Shown here: positions 33,143 through 44,540 of the stretch, piece by piece
Layout of the letters: every line of letters begins with the position of its first letter
Position numbering within the stretch: the stretch's first letter is position 1
Assembly: GCA_946811695.1 (NCBI GenBank)
Contig: OX328130.1
Coordinates: 76,591,599-76,655,598 of the forward strand
Reading direction: 5' to 3'
Length of the DNA stretch: 64,000 nucleotides
Source: Gonocerus acuteangulatus
Taxonomy: Eukaryota > Arthropoda > Insecta > Hemiptera > Coreidae
Notes under the pieces: model-generated
The model's database searches: none
The model's input: only the letters and a program-made list of their open reading frames with translations
Told to the model about the DNA's origin: nothing
Position numbers and translations under genes: made by a program

Positions 33143-33897
33143 AAAGCCTTTCCGGATTTCGTCACCGAGGACGACGTCATATTTGGGGTTTTTTTCTTGA
33201 CATAGTGGCTGATACGCATAAAACGTTTCATGAAACTATTACAAATGCTGCGATTGTTTAAATTTAAATTATTTATATATAGTGATATATTTTTTAGAAC
33301 TTCTGGAAATGTTATTAGATATTTTATTGTAAAACAGAAAACCCAATCCACGTGAATTTTTTCCCCCGATTCCCAGAGATGATTACTCTCGGCCGACCGC
33401 AGAGCAATAGAGCTTTCTACAAATGTTGCTAAAGACGTCTGGAATCGGTGGCAATCAAGAACTGCCGACATCGGCCCGTTCTTCCGATTCCCTCGGGAGC
33501 TATATCCCAGGTCCCTGAGGGAGCATCTAACAGATCGATGGAGAGAGGAGTTTGACAGCTCCGAGGAGATGTTTGAAGTGGTCGGGAACACGGTCGGCTG
33601 GATGTCACCACATGTCCCATTCAGAGGTTTACAAAGGTATTTATCCTTTATACGTACCATCAATAGAGGGAGGCATTTCGCAAAAATGGGTTTTCTCAAT
33701 TCGTCCGCCGAGTATGGATCATTGTTATCCAATAGGATTGTCATGTCACGCAAAATGTCACAGACATTATGACAATTGGCAATATTATCGACCTATTCTC
33801 TCAAAACATGGACTTTGAAAAGGTTTCGACGGAGGAGAGAAAAAAATTCGCTTGTTACCAGCAGGTATTCTTCAGTTGGCACTGGGGTGCATTCTAA
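33143..33897 (+). pseudogene. Broken C-terminal part of an unrecognised protein gene
   Basis: The plus strand reads like a real protein across about 250 codons, but in pieces. Frame 2 begins near 33143 (FPDFVTEDDVIFGVFF), meets stops at 33203, 33353 and 33380, then stays open from 33383 to 33772 with WNRWQSRTADIGPFF and LREHLTDRWREEFDSSEEMF. A shift near 33769 moves the sense into frame 1, which continues to a stop at 33895 and ends QQVFFSWHWGAF. Two of the three stops are TGA, possibly from decay of CGA codons. Charged/aromatic composition contrasts with the repeat-derived frames nearby. I do not recognise the family. It could be a decayed host paralogue or an old integrated viral gene. The region sits directly beside the LINE-satellite insertion. 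Confidence 0.5.
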
Positions 33898-33951
33898 TAT
33901 CTCCGAGCAACATTGTGCTACGCAGACGAGCGTACACTAAGCGAATTCCTC

Positions 33952-33962
33952 AGTAAGACAAA
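33952..33962 (+). repeat. Possible LINE target duplication (left)
   Basis: AGTAAGACAAA, matching AGTAAGATAAA at 39124-39134 with one difference. Confidence 0.45.
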
Positions 33963-34171
33963 TTATTTTGTTTATTTATTTGATGTGTTCCGCCACATTG
34001 GCTATCAACACAAAGAAGAGCATCCTCTGAACCATTCATTCTAGGAAATCAGCTAATGTAATTGTATAAAATTTTAGCTGTATTTTAGTGTTCTCCGTTA
34101 AATTGTACCTAGTATATGGAAGTATAATGTTATTTTTAAGTCAACAATGCTTATTGCCATCAAATAAGGTT
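33963..34171 (-). mobile_element. LINE 3' UTR and tail left of the 119-bp array
   Basis: On the minus strand the left-most repeat unit reads on through TGLYNLI to a stop codon, like the TNIYNYI-stop of the LINE at 16759. About 175 bp of 3' UTR follow, ending in a CAAATAAATAAAC-type tail. So the array lies at the authentic end of a LINE insertion. Confidence 0.75.
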
Positions 34172-37100
34172 GTATAGTCCTGTATTCTTGAGGTAGGTCA
34201 GTATAGTGTTGATGTACTGGCTATCATTGTCTAGGAGTTCTTGCATATCATACGGGATGTTGTAATTGCTTCTTCTCTGCCAGTCTGTGGGTATAGTCCT
34301 GTATTCTTGAAGTAAGTCAGTATAGTGTTGATGTACTGACTATCATTGTCTAGGAGTTCTTGCATATCATACGGGATGTTGTAATTGCTTCTTCTCTGCC
34401 AGTCTGTGGGTATAGTCCTGTATTCTTGATGTAGGTCAGTATAGTGTTGATGTACTGGCTGTCATTGTCTAGGAGTTCTTGCATATCATACGGTATGTTG
34501 TAATTGCTTCTTCTCTGCCAGTCTGTAGGTATAGTCCTGTATTCTTGAGGTAGGTCAGTATAGTGTTGATGTACTGACTATCATTGCCTAGGAGTTCTTG
34601 CATATCATACGGGATGTTGTAATTGCTTCTTCTCTGCCAGTCTGTAGGTATAGTCCTGTATTCTTGAGGTAGGTCAGTATAGTGTTGATGTACTGACTAT
34701 CATTGCCTAGGAGTTCTTGCATATCATACGGTATGTTGTAATTGCTTCTTCTCTGGCAGTCTGTGGGTATAGTCCTGTATTCTTGAGGTAAGTCAATATA
34801 GTGTTGATGTACTGGCTATCATTGTCTAGGAGTTCATGCATATCATACGGGATGTTGTAATTGCTTCTTCTCTGCCAGTCTGTGGGTATAGTCCTGTATT
34901 CTTGAGGTAAGTCAGTATAGTGTTGATGTACTGGCTATCATTGCCTAGGAGTTCTTGCATATCATACGGGATGTTGTAATTGCTTCTTCTCTGCCAGTCT
35001 GTGGGTATAGTCCTGTATTCTTGAGGTAGGTCAGTATAGTGTTGATGTACTGGCTATCATTGTCTAGGAGTTCTTGCATATCATACGGGATGTTGTAATT
35101 GCTTCTTCTCTGCCAGTCTGTGGGTATAGTCCTGTATTCTTGAGGTAAGTCAGTATAGTGTTGATGTACTGACTATCATTGCCCAGGAGTTCTTGCTTAT
35201 CATACGGTATGTTGTAATTGCCTCTTCTCTGCCAGTCTGTAGGTATAGTCCTGTATTCTTGAGGTAAGTCTGTATAGTGTTGATGTACTGACTATCATTG
35301 CCTAGGAGTTCATGCATATCATACGGTATGTTGTAATTGCTTCTTCTCTGCCAGTCTGTGGGTATAGTCCTGTATTCTTGAGGTAAGTCAGTATAGTGTT
35401 GATGTACTGACTATCATTGCCCAGGAGTTCTTGCTTATCATACGGTATGTTGTAATTGCTTCTTCTCTGCCAGTCTGTGGGTATAGTCCTGTATTCTTGA
35501 GGTAGGTCAGTATAGTGTTGATGTACTGGCTATCATTGCCTAGGAGTTCTTGCATATCATACGGTATGTTGTAATTGCTTCTTCTCTGCCAGTCTGTGGG
35601 TATAGTCCTGTATTCTTGAGGTAGGTGAGTATAGTGTTGATGTACTGGCTATCATTGCCTAGGAGTTCTTGCTTATCATACGGGATGTTGTAATTGCTTC
35701 TTCTCTGCCAGTCTATGGGTATAGTCCTGTATTCTTGAGGTAAGTCAGTATAGTGTTGATGTACTGGCTATCATTGCCTAGGAGTTCTTGCATATCATAC
35801 GGTATGTTGTAATTGCTTCTTCTCTGCCAGTCTGTGGGTATAGTCCTGTATTCTTGAGGTAAGTCAGTATAGTGTTGATGTACTGACTATCATTGCCCAG
35901 GAGTTCTTGCTTATCATACGGTATGTTGTAATTGCTTCTTCTCTGCCAGTCTGTGGGTATAGTCCTGTATTCTTGAGGTAGGTCAGTATAGTGTTGATGT
36001 ACTGGCTATCATTGCCCAGGAGTTCTTGCATATCATACGGTATGTTGTAATTGCTTCTTCTCTGCCAGTCTGTGGGTATAGTCCTGTATTCTTGAGGTAG
36101 GTGAGTATAGTGTTGATGTACTGGCTATCATTGCCTAGGAGTTCTTGCTTATCATACGGGATGTTGTAATTGCTTCTTCTCTGCCAGTCTGTGGGTATAG
36201 TCCTGTATTCTTGAGGTAAGTCAGTATAGTGTTGATGTACTGGCTATCATTGCCTAGGAGTTCTTGCATATCATACGGTATGTTGTAATTGCTTCTTCTC
36301 TGCCAGTCTGTGGGTATAGTCCTGTATTCTTGAGGTAAGTCAGTATAGTGTTGATGTACTGGCTATCATTGCCTAGGAGTTCTTGTATATCATACGGTAT
36401 GTTGTAATTGCTTCTTCTCTGCCAGTCTGTGGGTATAGTCCTGTATTCTTGAGGTAGGTGAGTATAGTGTTGATGTACTGGCTATCATTGCCTAGGAGTT
36501 CTTGCATATCATACGGCATGTTGTAATTGCTTCTTCTCTGCCAGTCTGTGGGTATAGTCCTGTATTCTTGAGGTAAGTCAGTATAGTGTCGATGTACTGG
36601 CTATCATTGCCTAGGAGTTCATGCTTATCATACGGTATGTTGTAATTGCTTCTTCTCTGCCAGTCTGTGGGTATAGTCCTGTATTCTTGAGGTAAGTCAG
36701 TATAGTGTTGATGTACTGACTATCATTGCCCAGGAGTTCTTGCTTATCATACGGTATGTTGTAATTGCTTCTTCTCTGCCAGTCTGTGGGTATAGTCCTG
36801 TATTCTTGAGGTAGGTCAGTATAGTGTTGATGTACTGGCTATCATTGCCCAGGAGTTCTTGCATATCATACGGGATGTTGTAATTGCTTCTTCTCTGCCA
36901 GTCTGTGGGTATAGTCCTGTATTCTTGAGGTAAGTCAGTATAGTGTTGATGTACTGGCTATCATTGTCTAGGAGTTCTTGCATATCATACGGGATGTTGT
37001 AATTGCCTCTTCTCTGTCAGTCTGTGGGTATAGTCCTGTATTCTTGAGGTAAGTCAGTATAGTGTCGATGTACTGGCTATCATTGCCTAGGAGTTCTTGC

Positions 37101-39107
37101 TTATCATACGGTATGTTGTAATTGCTTCTTCTCTGCCAGTCTGTGGGTATAGTCCTGTATTCTTGAGGTAAGTCAGTATAGTGTTGATGTACTGACTATC
37201 ATTGCCCAGGAGTTCTTGCTTATCATACGGTATGTTGTAATTGCTTCTTCTCTGCCAGTCTGTGGGTATAGTCCTGTATTCTTGAGGTAGGTCAGTATAG
37301 TGTTGATGTACTGGCTATCATTGCCTAGGAGTTCTTGCATATCATACGGGATGTTGTAATTGCCTCTTCTCTGCCAGTCTGTGGGTATAGTCCTGTATTC
37401 TTGAGGTAGGTGAGTATAGTGTTGATGTACTGGCTACCATTGCCTAGGAGTTCTTGCATATCATACGGTATGTTGTAATTGCTTCTTCTCTGCCAGTCTG
37501 TGGGTATAGTCCTGTATTCTTGAGGTAAGTCAGTATAGTGTCGATGTACTGGCTATCATTGCCTAGGAGTTCTTGCTTATCATACGGTATGTTGTAATTG
37601 CTTCTTCTCTGCCAGTCTGTGGGTATAGTCCTGTATTCTTGAGGTAGGTGAGTATAGTGTTGATGTACTGACTATCATTGTCTAGGAGTTCTTGCATATC
37701 ATACGGGATGTTGTAATTGCCTCTTCTCTGCCAGTCTGTGGGTATAGTCCTGTATTCTTGAGGTAGGTGAGTATAGTGTTGATGTACTGGCTATCATTGT
37801 CTAGGAGTTCTTGCATATCATACGGGATGTTGTAATTGCTTCTTCTCTGCCAGTCTGTGGGTATAGTCCTGTATTCTTGAGGTAAGTCAGTATAGTGTTG
37901 ATGTACTGACTATCATTGCCTAGGAGTTCTTGCTTATCATACGGGATGTTGTAATTGCTTCTTCTCTGCCAGTCTGTAGGTATAGTCCTGTATTCTTGAG
38001 GTAGGTGAGTATAGTGTTGATGTACTGGCTATCATTGTCTAGGAGTTCTTGCATATCATACGGGATGTTGTAATTGCCTCTTCTCTGTCAGTCTGTGGGT
38101 ATAGTCCTGTATTCTTGAGGTAAGTCAGTATAGTGTTGATGTACTGACTATCATTGCCTAGGAGTTCTTGCTTATCATACGGGATGTTGTAATTGCTTCT
38201 TCTCTGCCAGTCTGTGGGTATAGTCCTGTATTCTTGAGGTAAGTCAGTATAGTGTTGATGTACTGGCTATCATTGCCTAGGAGTTCTTGCTTATCATACG
38301 GGATGTTGTAATTGCTTCTTCTCTGCCAGTCTGTGGGTATAGTCCTGTATTCTTGAGGTAGGTCAGTATAGTGTTGATGTACTGGCTATCATTGTCTAGG
38401 AGTTCTTGCATATCATACGGGATGTTGTAATTGCTTCTTCTCTGCCAGTCTGTAGGTATAGTCCTGTATTCTTGAGGTAGGTGAGTATAGTGTTGATGTA
38501 CTGACTATCATTGCCCAGGAGTTCTTGCTTATCATACGGTATGTTGTAATTGCTTCTTCTCTGCCAGTCTGTAGGTATAGTCCTGTATTCTTGAGGTAAG
38601 TCAGTATAGTGTTGATGTACTGGCTATCATTGCCTAGGAGTTCTTGCATATCATACGGGATGTTGTAATTGCTTCTTCTCTGCCAGTCTGTAGGTATAGT
38701 CCTGTATTCTTGAGGTAAGTCTGTATAGTGTTGATGTACTGACTATCATTGCCCAGGAGTTCTTGCATATCATACGGTATGTTGTAATTGCTTCTTCTCT
38801 GCCAGTCTGTGGGTATAGTCCTGTATTCTTGAGGTAGGTCAGTATAGTGTTGATGTACTGACTATCATTGCCTAGGAGTTCATGCATATCATACGGGATG
38901 TTGTAATTGCTTCTTCTCTGCCAGTCTGTGGGTATAGTCCTGTATTCTTGAGGTAGGTCAGTATAGTTTTGATGTACTGGCTATCATTGCCTAGGAGTTC
39001 TTGCATATCATACGGGATGTTTTAATTGCTTCTTCTCTGCCAGTCTGTGGGTATAGTCCTGTATTCTTGAGGTAGGTCAGTATAGTGTTGATGTACTGCC
39101 TATCATA
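34172..39107 (-). repeat. 119-bp satellite built from LINE ORF2 C-terminus, about 41 copies
   Basis: The monomer is 119 bp, with few indels. In the right minus-strand frame it reads TDWQRRSNYNIPYDMQELL and SQYINTILTYLKNTGLY, matching the end of the LINE ORF2 at 16759 (TDCKKRDGLNLPNDLNELL, SPHINTILTYLKDTNIY) and at 13272. It spans the last Cys of the zinc knuckle to near the stop. Because 119 is not a multiple of three, the reading frame shifts between units and no long protein results. Variants at several sites (TTGCATATC or TTGCTTATC, ACGGGATG or ACGGTATG, TGTCTAGG, TGCCTAGG or TGCCCAGG) recur in interspersed patterns. Confidence 0.95.
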
Positions 39108-39123
39108 TATATCATACTCTATG

Positions 39124-39134
39124 AGTAAGATAAA
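39124..39134 (+). repeat. Possible LINE target duplication (right)
   Basis: AGTAAGATAAA, see 33952-33962. One mismatch and AT-rich, so tentative. Confidence 0.4.
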
Positions 39135-39262
39135 AATCACAACATATCTACTAACTCTATTTATATTATTATGCATATAATTATTTATCTTATCTTCGTG
39201 GTAGGCGGAAGGTCACAAAATAAAATCTTCACCACTCAGTCTCACCAACTTTATTTAGTCCC

Positions 39263-39296
39263 TACATGTTTCACACCTTTATTGGTGGCTCTTCAG
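39263..39296 (-). ncRNA. Hammerhead-like core, PLE type
   Basis: Minus strand: CTGAAGA, CACC pairing with GGTG around AATAAA, then GAAACATGTA. ACATGT is self-complementary. Stem II has imperfect flanks, so activity is less sure. Confidence 0.65.
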
Positions 39297-39696
39297 GGGA
39301 AAAGTTACATACATAAAACTTAAAGCCTCAACCTGAGGAGGATAACCTTCCACCAGTAAGGAAAATATCCATATCATAAAAAATAGAAAGAAAGTGGTAA
39401 ATAAAAAAACGGAAATACTACATTTAAGTACTATTTAAATGTAGCATGTTTATAACTTATTTGACAACATGTAAAATTATGTTTTAATTTTAAGGTGAGA
39501 AGATGGTTTTAATTGTTAGGACTATATTTCTTCTGGAAATTAATTTTTTAAAAGTATGACATCGATTATCGATCAGCTGATTATTTTTCGCCATATTGAA
39601 TTCTTTCAGACCATGATCATTCTAGACGTGGCCGTACTGGTGGAAGGTTATCCTCCACAGGTGTAGGCTGTAAGTTTTACTTTTGTAATTTTTCCC

Positions 39697-39730
39697 CTGA
39701 AGAGGCACCAATAAAGGTGTGAAACATGTA
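39697..39730 (+). ncRNA. Hammerhead-like core, PLE type
   Basis: CTGAAGA, GCACC/GGTG(T), GAAACATGTA. It is the inverted partner of 39263-39296. Confidence 0.65.
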
Positions 39731-39849
39731 GGGACTAAATAAAGTTGGTGAGACTGAGTGGTGAAGATTTTATTTTGTGACCTTCCGCCTTGCACGAAGA
39801 TAAGAAGATTGAGAAAAGGGTCAGTTGAAGAATACTTATAATTATTTAT

Positions 39850-40756
39850 TTCTACCGCTCTCGGCAATTATCAGAGCTTATTTTAAATTTAAAAAAATAT
39901 TATTTGAATCATAATTATATTTCAGTAGATAACTTATTTTATACAAATTCAATTTTAATTATTTTTTAAAATAAAAAATATATTTATTTTTATTATTCGA
40001 CATATGATTCAGAATTAGATGAACTATATGAAGCTAAGAAAATCTCGCATTTTGAATAATTTGTTTATCAGAGCTTCTGACCATTTCAGAATGCGAAAAT
40101 CGTCAGATTCACTCATGCGGTCATTCTTTTTTCCAAATTGTTGACACAAACAGCCTTGGTCGTATGTGCTATTAGTAAAAGGAAAATCGGAAGTTTTAAA
40201 AAATGTCATACTTTACAAGTTATAGAGAAATGATTTTTTATTTTGATTTTTTGTAAAATTAGTGTACCAAAGTTCCAAAAATAACGAATGAAGAGTTGTG
40301 GTAAACATTAACCAAAATATGTTCAAACTTAAAACAAATATTAGTGCCAAACTCGGCTAATGTTTTCCAAAAACTAAATATTTAGCCGAGTTTTTTTTAT
40401 TCGATAACATATTTGTTTCCAAAACAAATTGAACACCACAACTATTGATAATTTTGACAGAAAAGACCTGTAGTTTAGTGAATGTCCAGTTTTACGGCTA
40501 GTAATGTTTTTTGTTTTTTTTATATTTTGCACAACACATTTATATAACTTTAGTAGGTGAATATTAGAGATGGGCGATCTGAATAGATGTTTTAAAAGAA
40601 CGATTTTTTAACACGATATATCGATTTTAGTAATCGATCTCCAAGGGCCGATCATTTCAAAGAATCGATCTCTAAGGTCCGATCTTCAAATATATGAATA
40701 CTTAATCTCACCTCGATCATATTTTTCAATCTCATTTCTATTATTTAACGCAAGAA
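39850..40756. other. AT-rich spacer with hAT-like end
   Basis: No gene. TTAGAGATGGGCGATCTGAA near 40564 resembles the hAT-like terminus at 41154, followed by several CGATCT words. Confidence 0.45.
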
Positions 40757-40803
40757 AAAATGTACAGAACTGTCTCATCATATGAGAGAGTTCTGTACAT
40801 TTT
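40757..40803. repeat. Perfect 15-bp inverted repeat (hairpin)
   Basis: AAAATGTACAGAACT at 40757-40771 pairs with AGTTCTGTACATTTT at 40789-40803. The 17-nt spacer can itself pair CTCAT with ATGAG. Confidence 0.85.
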
Positions 40804-41153
40804 ATGGACATATTATGTCCAGTAACATACTTTAAATACAACAATAACATTATACAACTACTCAATACCTTCCGTTTCTGCAAATAGAGGTAAGAAGGTA
40901 ATATAATAAAAATAAGGTTTCAAACTGTGCTCTTAATTTTGTTTAATCATTTTTCTCTATTATTTTTTATTTATTTATTTGATAAACATATATATGTAAT
41001 TATACCCATATATTTTAATATGATGTAACAGTAGTAGTTTCATTCGGTATTATTTTTGGTGAAAAATAGTCTTAATTTTTTTGACTTTTAGGTTACAGAT
41101 ACATATTTCATACCATCAGTTATTCTAATCGACTTATTTAGGTCGATTAGTAG

Positions 41154-41562
41154 TAGTGATGGGCGATTATCGAATGAGAATCGATTCAAATCGAAATGGA
41201 ATACGAATTTCGTAGGTAATTGTAAGTAATTGTGAAATCGATCCATATCGAAGATCGATCCATACCGAAGATCGATCCATACCGAAGATCGATCCATATC
41301 GAAGATCGATCCATACCGAAGATCGATCCATACCGAAGATCGATCCATACCGAAGATCGATCCATACCGAAGATCGATCCATACCGAAGATCGATCCATA
41401 CCGAAGATCGGTCCGTATCGAAGATCGATCCATACCGAAGATCTTTCTTCGGAGCCAAGAATATCGATCTCAACTCACATATCTTTTTAGTGGATCGATC
41501 TTTTCTTTTTGATTCGGATCGATTCAAAAGATTGATTCATATTCGGGAATCGCCCATCACTA
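41154..41562. mobile_element. hAT-like MITE with internal 17-bp minisatellite
   Basis: TAGTGATGGGCGATT at the left and AATCGCCCATCACTA at the right form inverted termini like those of hAT elements. Between them lie about 12 copies of GAAGATCGATCCATACC (41236-41440). AATCGATTC-type words extend the symmetry inward. A matching 8-bp target duplication was not evident. The open frames over the repeat on both strands are artefacts. Confidence 0.7.
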
Positions 41563-42294
41563 GGTTATATCATTTTATATTCTATAGATCTACGCCAACA
41601 TTTAATATGTATAGAATACAGTTTTGCACTATTATCATTTCAGGGGTAACAATGATTTCTCAATTTTAAATAGAAATGTGCCCACAATAGAGAAGTAAGA
41701 ATATTGTTCGAATATCAGAAACACAGCTAAACTAAAAATGGCGAATAAATAGCTTATCCGAGAGAGGATGTCTGAAATGTCAAAAGGACAGCTTGACAAA
41801 AAGACATTGTTGTACGAATCGGATGTCACGTCAATAGTACATCTGTCGAAGGACAATATTAGCGGAGGTATTACTATAATACCTGTCAAAAATATAATAA
41901 CCGTATACCTTGCTCAGTTCGTTATAAAATAGCTTCTTGGTAATATACAGTGTATTATACACTTATCTGACATTACAGTTGTTCAATAAAATACATATAC
42001 ATTAAAAAAAAAGTAACTCGCAGGAACTGCGTCATCTTAGCGTGGTTCCGTTCGTATCTCTAGTATCATTAGTAAAGGAATAGAAGCAGTTATTGGTAGG
42101 TTATGATCTTTCGTGAAAAATGTATAATAAAATCTCAAAGAGAATATTTTAAGGGCCACAAGAGGAAACTGATTGTATCCTAAGCAGAAATTACTCTATC
42201 CTCTTTCTCAACGTTCGTTCTTGGTAACACTAAAACATTGTTTCACATTTTCTTGCCTTGTTTTACTAAAATACTCATTTTACTCTTAAATGCA

Positions 42295-42296
<2 letters not shown>
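41563..42296. other. Unassigned spacer
   Basis: No gene seen. Part of 42080-42180 resembles 28840-28940 (dispersed repeat). Confidence 0.45.

Positions 42297-42353
<57 letters not shown>
42297..42353. repeat. Poly(A) tract, 57 bp
   Basis: Uninterrupted A run after TGCAAT. Confidence 0.9.
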
Positions 42354-42354
<1 letters not shown>

Positions 42355-42419
42355 AACAATAACCAATTTAAAAGTTAGGTAAACACAGACAAAAACCCGT
42401 TCAAAAGAACAAAACAGGA

Positions 42420-42673
42420 TATCGCCTTAAAAATGGTTTCATTCTTTTTCCTATGTTAAGAAACTTATAAAAGAAGTAAGTACCTGCAAGCATATAAACT
42501 CAAAAACGTAAGCGTTACGATTTTTTTACGCGAATTTCGCCCCAAACACTATCTTCCCGTGGGCGAATTCTGCTGGTTAACGAACTTGACCTTTCAAATT
42601 AGAAGACAGATTTTTGTACCAAATTTCATCAAAATCGGGCCATTTTTGAGCTTGCTAGAGCGTTAACAGACAA

Positions 42674-42711
<38 letters not shown>

Positions 42712-43060
42712 TTGAGCCACCTATATTTTCGTGATCTATAGGGCCTGAAACGTGAAAGTTTCTAGTCGGCACTTCCGGATTGCGTCGTGAAGTCAACCTC
42801 ATAAGCGGGTCCTCCCTATGGGGATAGGGAGTAACCGCGCTAAAAGGTTACAGATATCGCCTTAAAAATAGTTTCATTCGTTTTCCTACGTTAAGGAACT
42901 TTTAAAGCGAGTACCAGCAAGCATATTAGCTCGAAAACGTAAGGGTTACGATTTTGTTCGCATGAATGTTTGCACCAAAACCCATGTTCCGGTGGTCATA
43001 TTCTAGTTGGCACTTGGTATGTGTCATAAGGTCAACCTCATAAGCGGGGTGTTACACCCT
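42420..43060 (-). mobile_element. Helitron-like element fragments, tandem
   Basis: CCTTAAAAATGGTTTCATTC and CTATGTTAAGAAACTT at 42425 recur as a second copy at 42852, and both match 14830-14910 in reverse. A (TA)n tract is at 42676-42710. TCGGCACTTCCGGATTGCG and TCAACCTCATAAGCGGGT follow it and recur, altered, at about 43000-43050. Confidence 0.7.
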
Positions 43061-43550
43061 ATGAAATATTCAGAACAATTCTATAAAAATAACTAGAAGG
43101 TTCTCTAAGAATTTAAAGAATATCAGTGAAAATAGCGAACTCACGCCCAAAATAGGAAACTCCTAGATCTTATTGTCCTTTCTCAAGGGGTATTCCCCAT
43201 ATTTTTTTTTTTTTTGTGGGTCTATAATGCAACTCAATACCTCCATGGGTCAATACCTTCCTCTCAAAGGTGAATTCGAATGTATAGGTAGTACCACATA
43301 TATTTATCGAGAAGTTAAGGCCCGACGTATGGAACGCCAAACATGACAAATCACGGTGATGTCAATTTTCATTAAAAAAGTTTCATGTTACAGAATCGGA
43401 GGCGTGCGACTGATTAGATGGAGCGAAGTATATTTCCAGCTACGTTGTGTAATAACCCAGCTCGTCGTCACAGGCTGTACCGTGACATCTGCGACTACGC
43501 TCCGTAATTGATGACCCTTGTGGGGTACACAGTGAATATTGCAGCTGTAA
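43061..43550. other. Unassigned spacer
   Basis: No gene seen. A T run lies at 43200-43215. Confidence 0.45.
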
Positions 43551-44540
43551 GTGAACCGTAAGTGGACATGAATAGAAAGACAGACGGACCGGGAGGGAAC
43601 CGTAAGGGGACTTGCCATGGATTGATAGCGGAGTAGCAGAATTTAACAGTAGTGAAGACAAAGGCTGGGTGGGCTAGAAGTAAACCGGAAGTTTGAAGAC
43701 AATCCGGAAAGTGTACCGGGGAAGTGGACCGGTCATGAACCGATAGTGGACAGGGAGACGATAGGTATACCGGAAGTGGAGACACAGCCTGGATGGGCTA
43801 GAAGTGAACCGTAAGTGGACATGAATAGAAAGACAGACGGACCGGGAGGGAACCGTAAGGGGACTTGCCATGGATTGATAGCGGGGTAGCAGAATTTAAC
43901 TGTAGTGAAGACAAAGGCTGGGTGGGCTAGAAGTAAACCGGAAGTTTGAAGACAATCCGGAAAGTGTATCGGGGAAATGGACCGGTCATGAACCGATAGT
44001 GTACAGGGAGACGATAGGTATACCGGAAGTGGAGACACAGCCTGGATGGGCTAGAAGTGAACCGGAAGATTGCGGAAAGTGGTCCGGTCATGGTCCGAGA
44101 GTGGACAGGGGGCCATAAGGTCTTTTGGAAGTAAAGAGACAGCCTGGGGTGGTCAGGAAGTGAACCGAAAGTTTGCAGACAGCCCAAAAAGTGAACCGGG
44201 GGAGAATGGAAAGACCGGAAGTTTGCAGACAATCCGGAAAGGAGATGGGTCATGGACCGATAGTGGACCAGGATAGAATGGGTACAACGCAAGTAGAGAC
44301 AGAACCTCGGGTGGGCCTGAAGTGAACCGTAAGTTTGCAGACAGACCAAAAAGTGAATCGGGGGTGAATGGAAAGACCGGACATTTGCAGGCAATCCGGA
44401 AAATAGATCGGTCATTGGCCGATAGTGGACCGGGATACAATGAGTACATAGTAAGTGAACCGTAATTTTGCAGACTGACCGGAAAGTGAACTGGTCGGAA
44501 TTGGCCCTGATATGGACCTAAAGAGAAATATATCGTAAGT
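43551..44540. repeat. 253-bp duplication plus degenerate ACCGGAAGT repeats
   Basis: 43551-43803 and 43804-44056 are near-identical direct repeats of 253 bp. Both, and the following 500 bp, are made of shorter diverged units with ACCGGAAGTTTGCAGACA, ATCCGGAAAGTG and CCGATAGTGGACAGG. The long minus-strand frames (up to 195 codons) are Ser/Phe/Pro-rich, overlap in different frames and repeat with the DNA, so they are not credible genes. Confidence 0.85.

Larger units (their letters stand above)
39189..39836. mobile_element. PLE-derived foldback with possible 13-bp target duplication
   Basis: Outer arms starting CTTATCTTCGTG (39190) and ending CACGAAGATAAG (39804) share GGCGGAAGGTCACAAAATAA, hammerhead cores and GGTGGAAGGTTATCCTCC. 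The loop is at about 39370-39600. TATAATTATTTAT occurs at 39176-39188 and 39837-39849 and may be the target duplication. It is a different PLE subfamily from 31481-32695, judging by the ribozyme and arm sequence. Confidence 0.75.

Noticed and set aside
33094..33753. 219-codon minus-strand frame
   Set aside because: The plus strand of the same DNA has more protein-like composition through two frames. The minus frame ends in a low-complexity Lys/Ser/Tyr stretch and matches nothing recognised. Kept only as an alternative.
38413..39176. Proteins of 61-78 codons in the 119-bp array
   Set aside because: They are shifting-frame readings of the LINE-derived monomer and not independent genes.
40757..40803. 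microRNA precursor
   Set aside because: The perfect stem is only 15 bp plus a small inner stem, shorter than usual precursors. It is more likely a DNA foldback.
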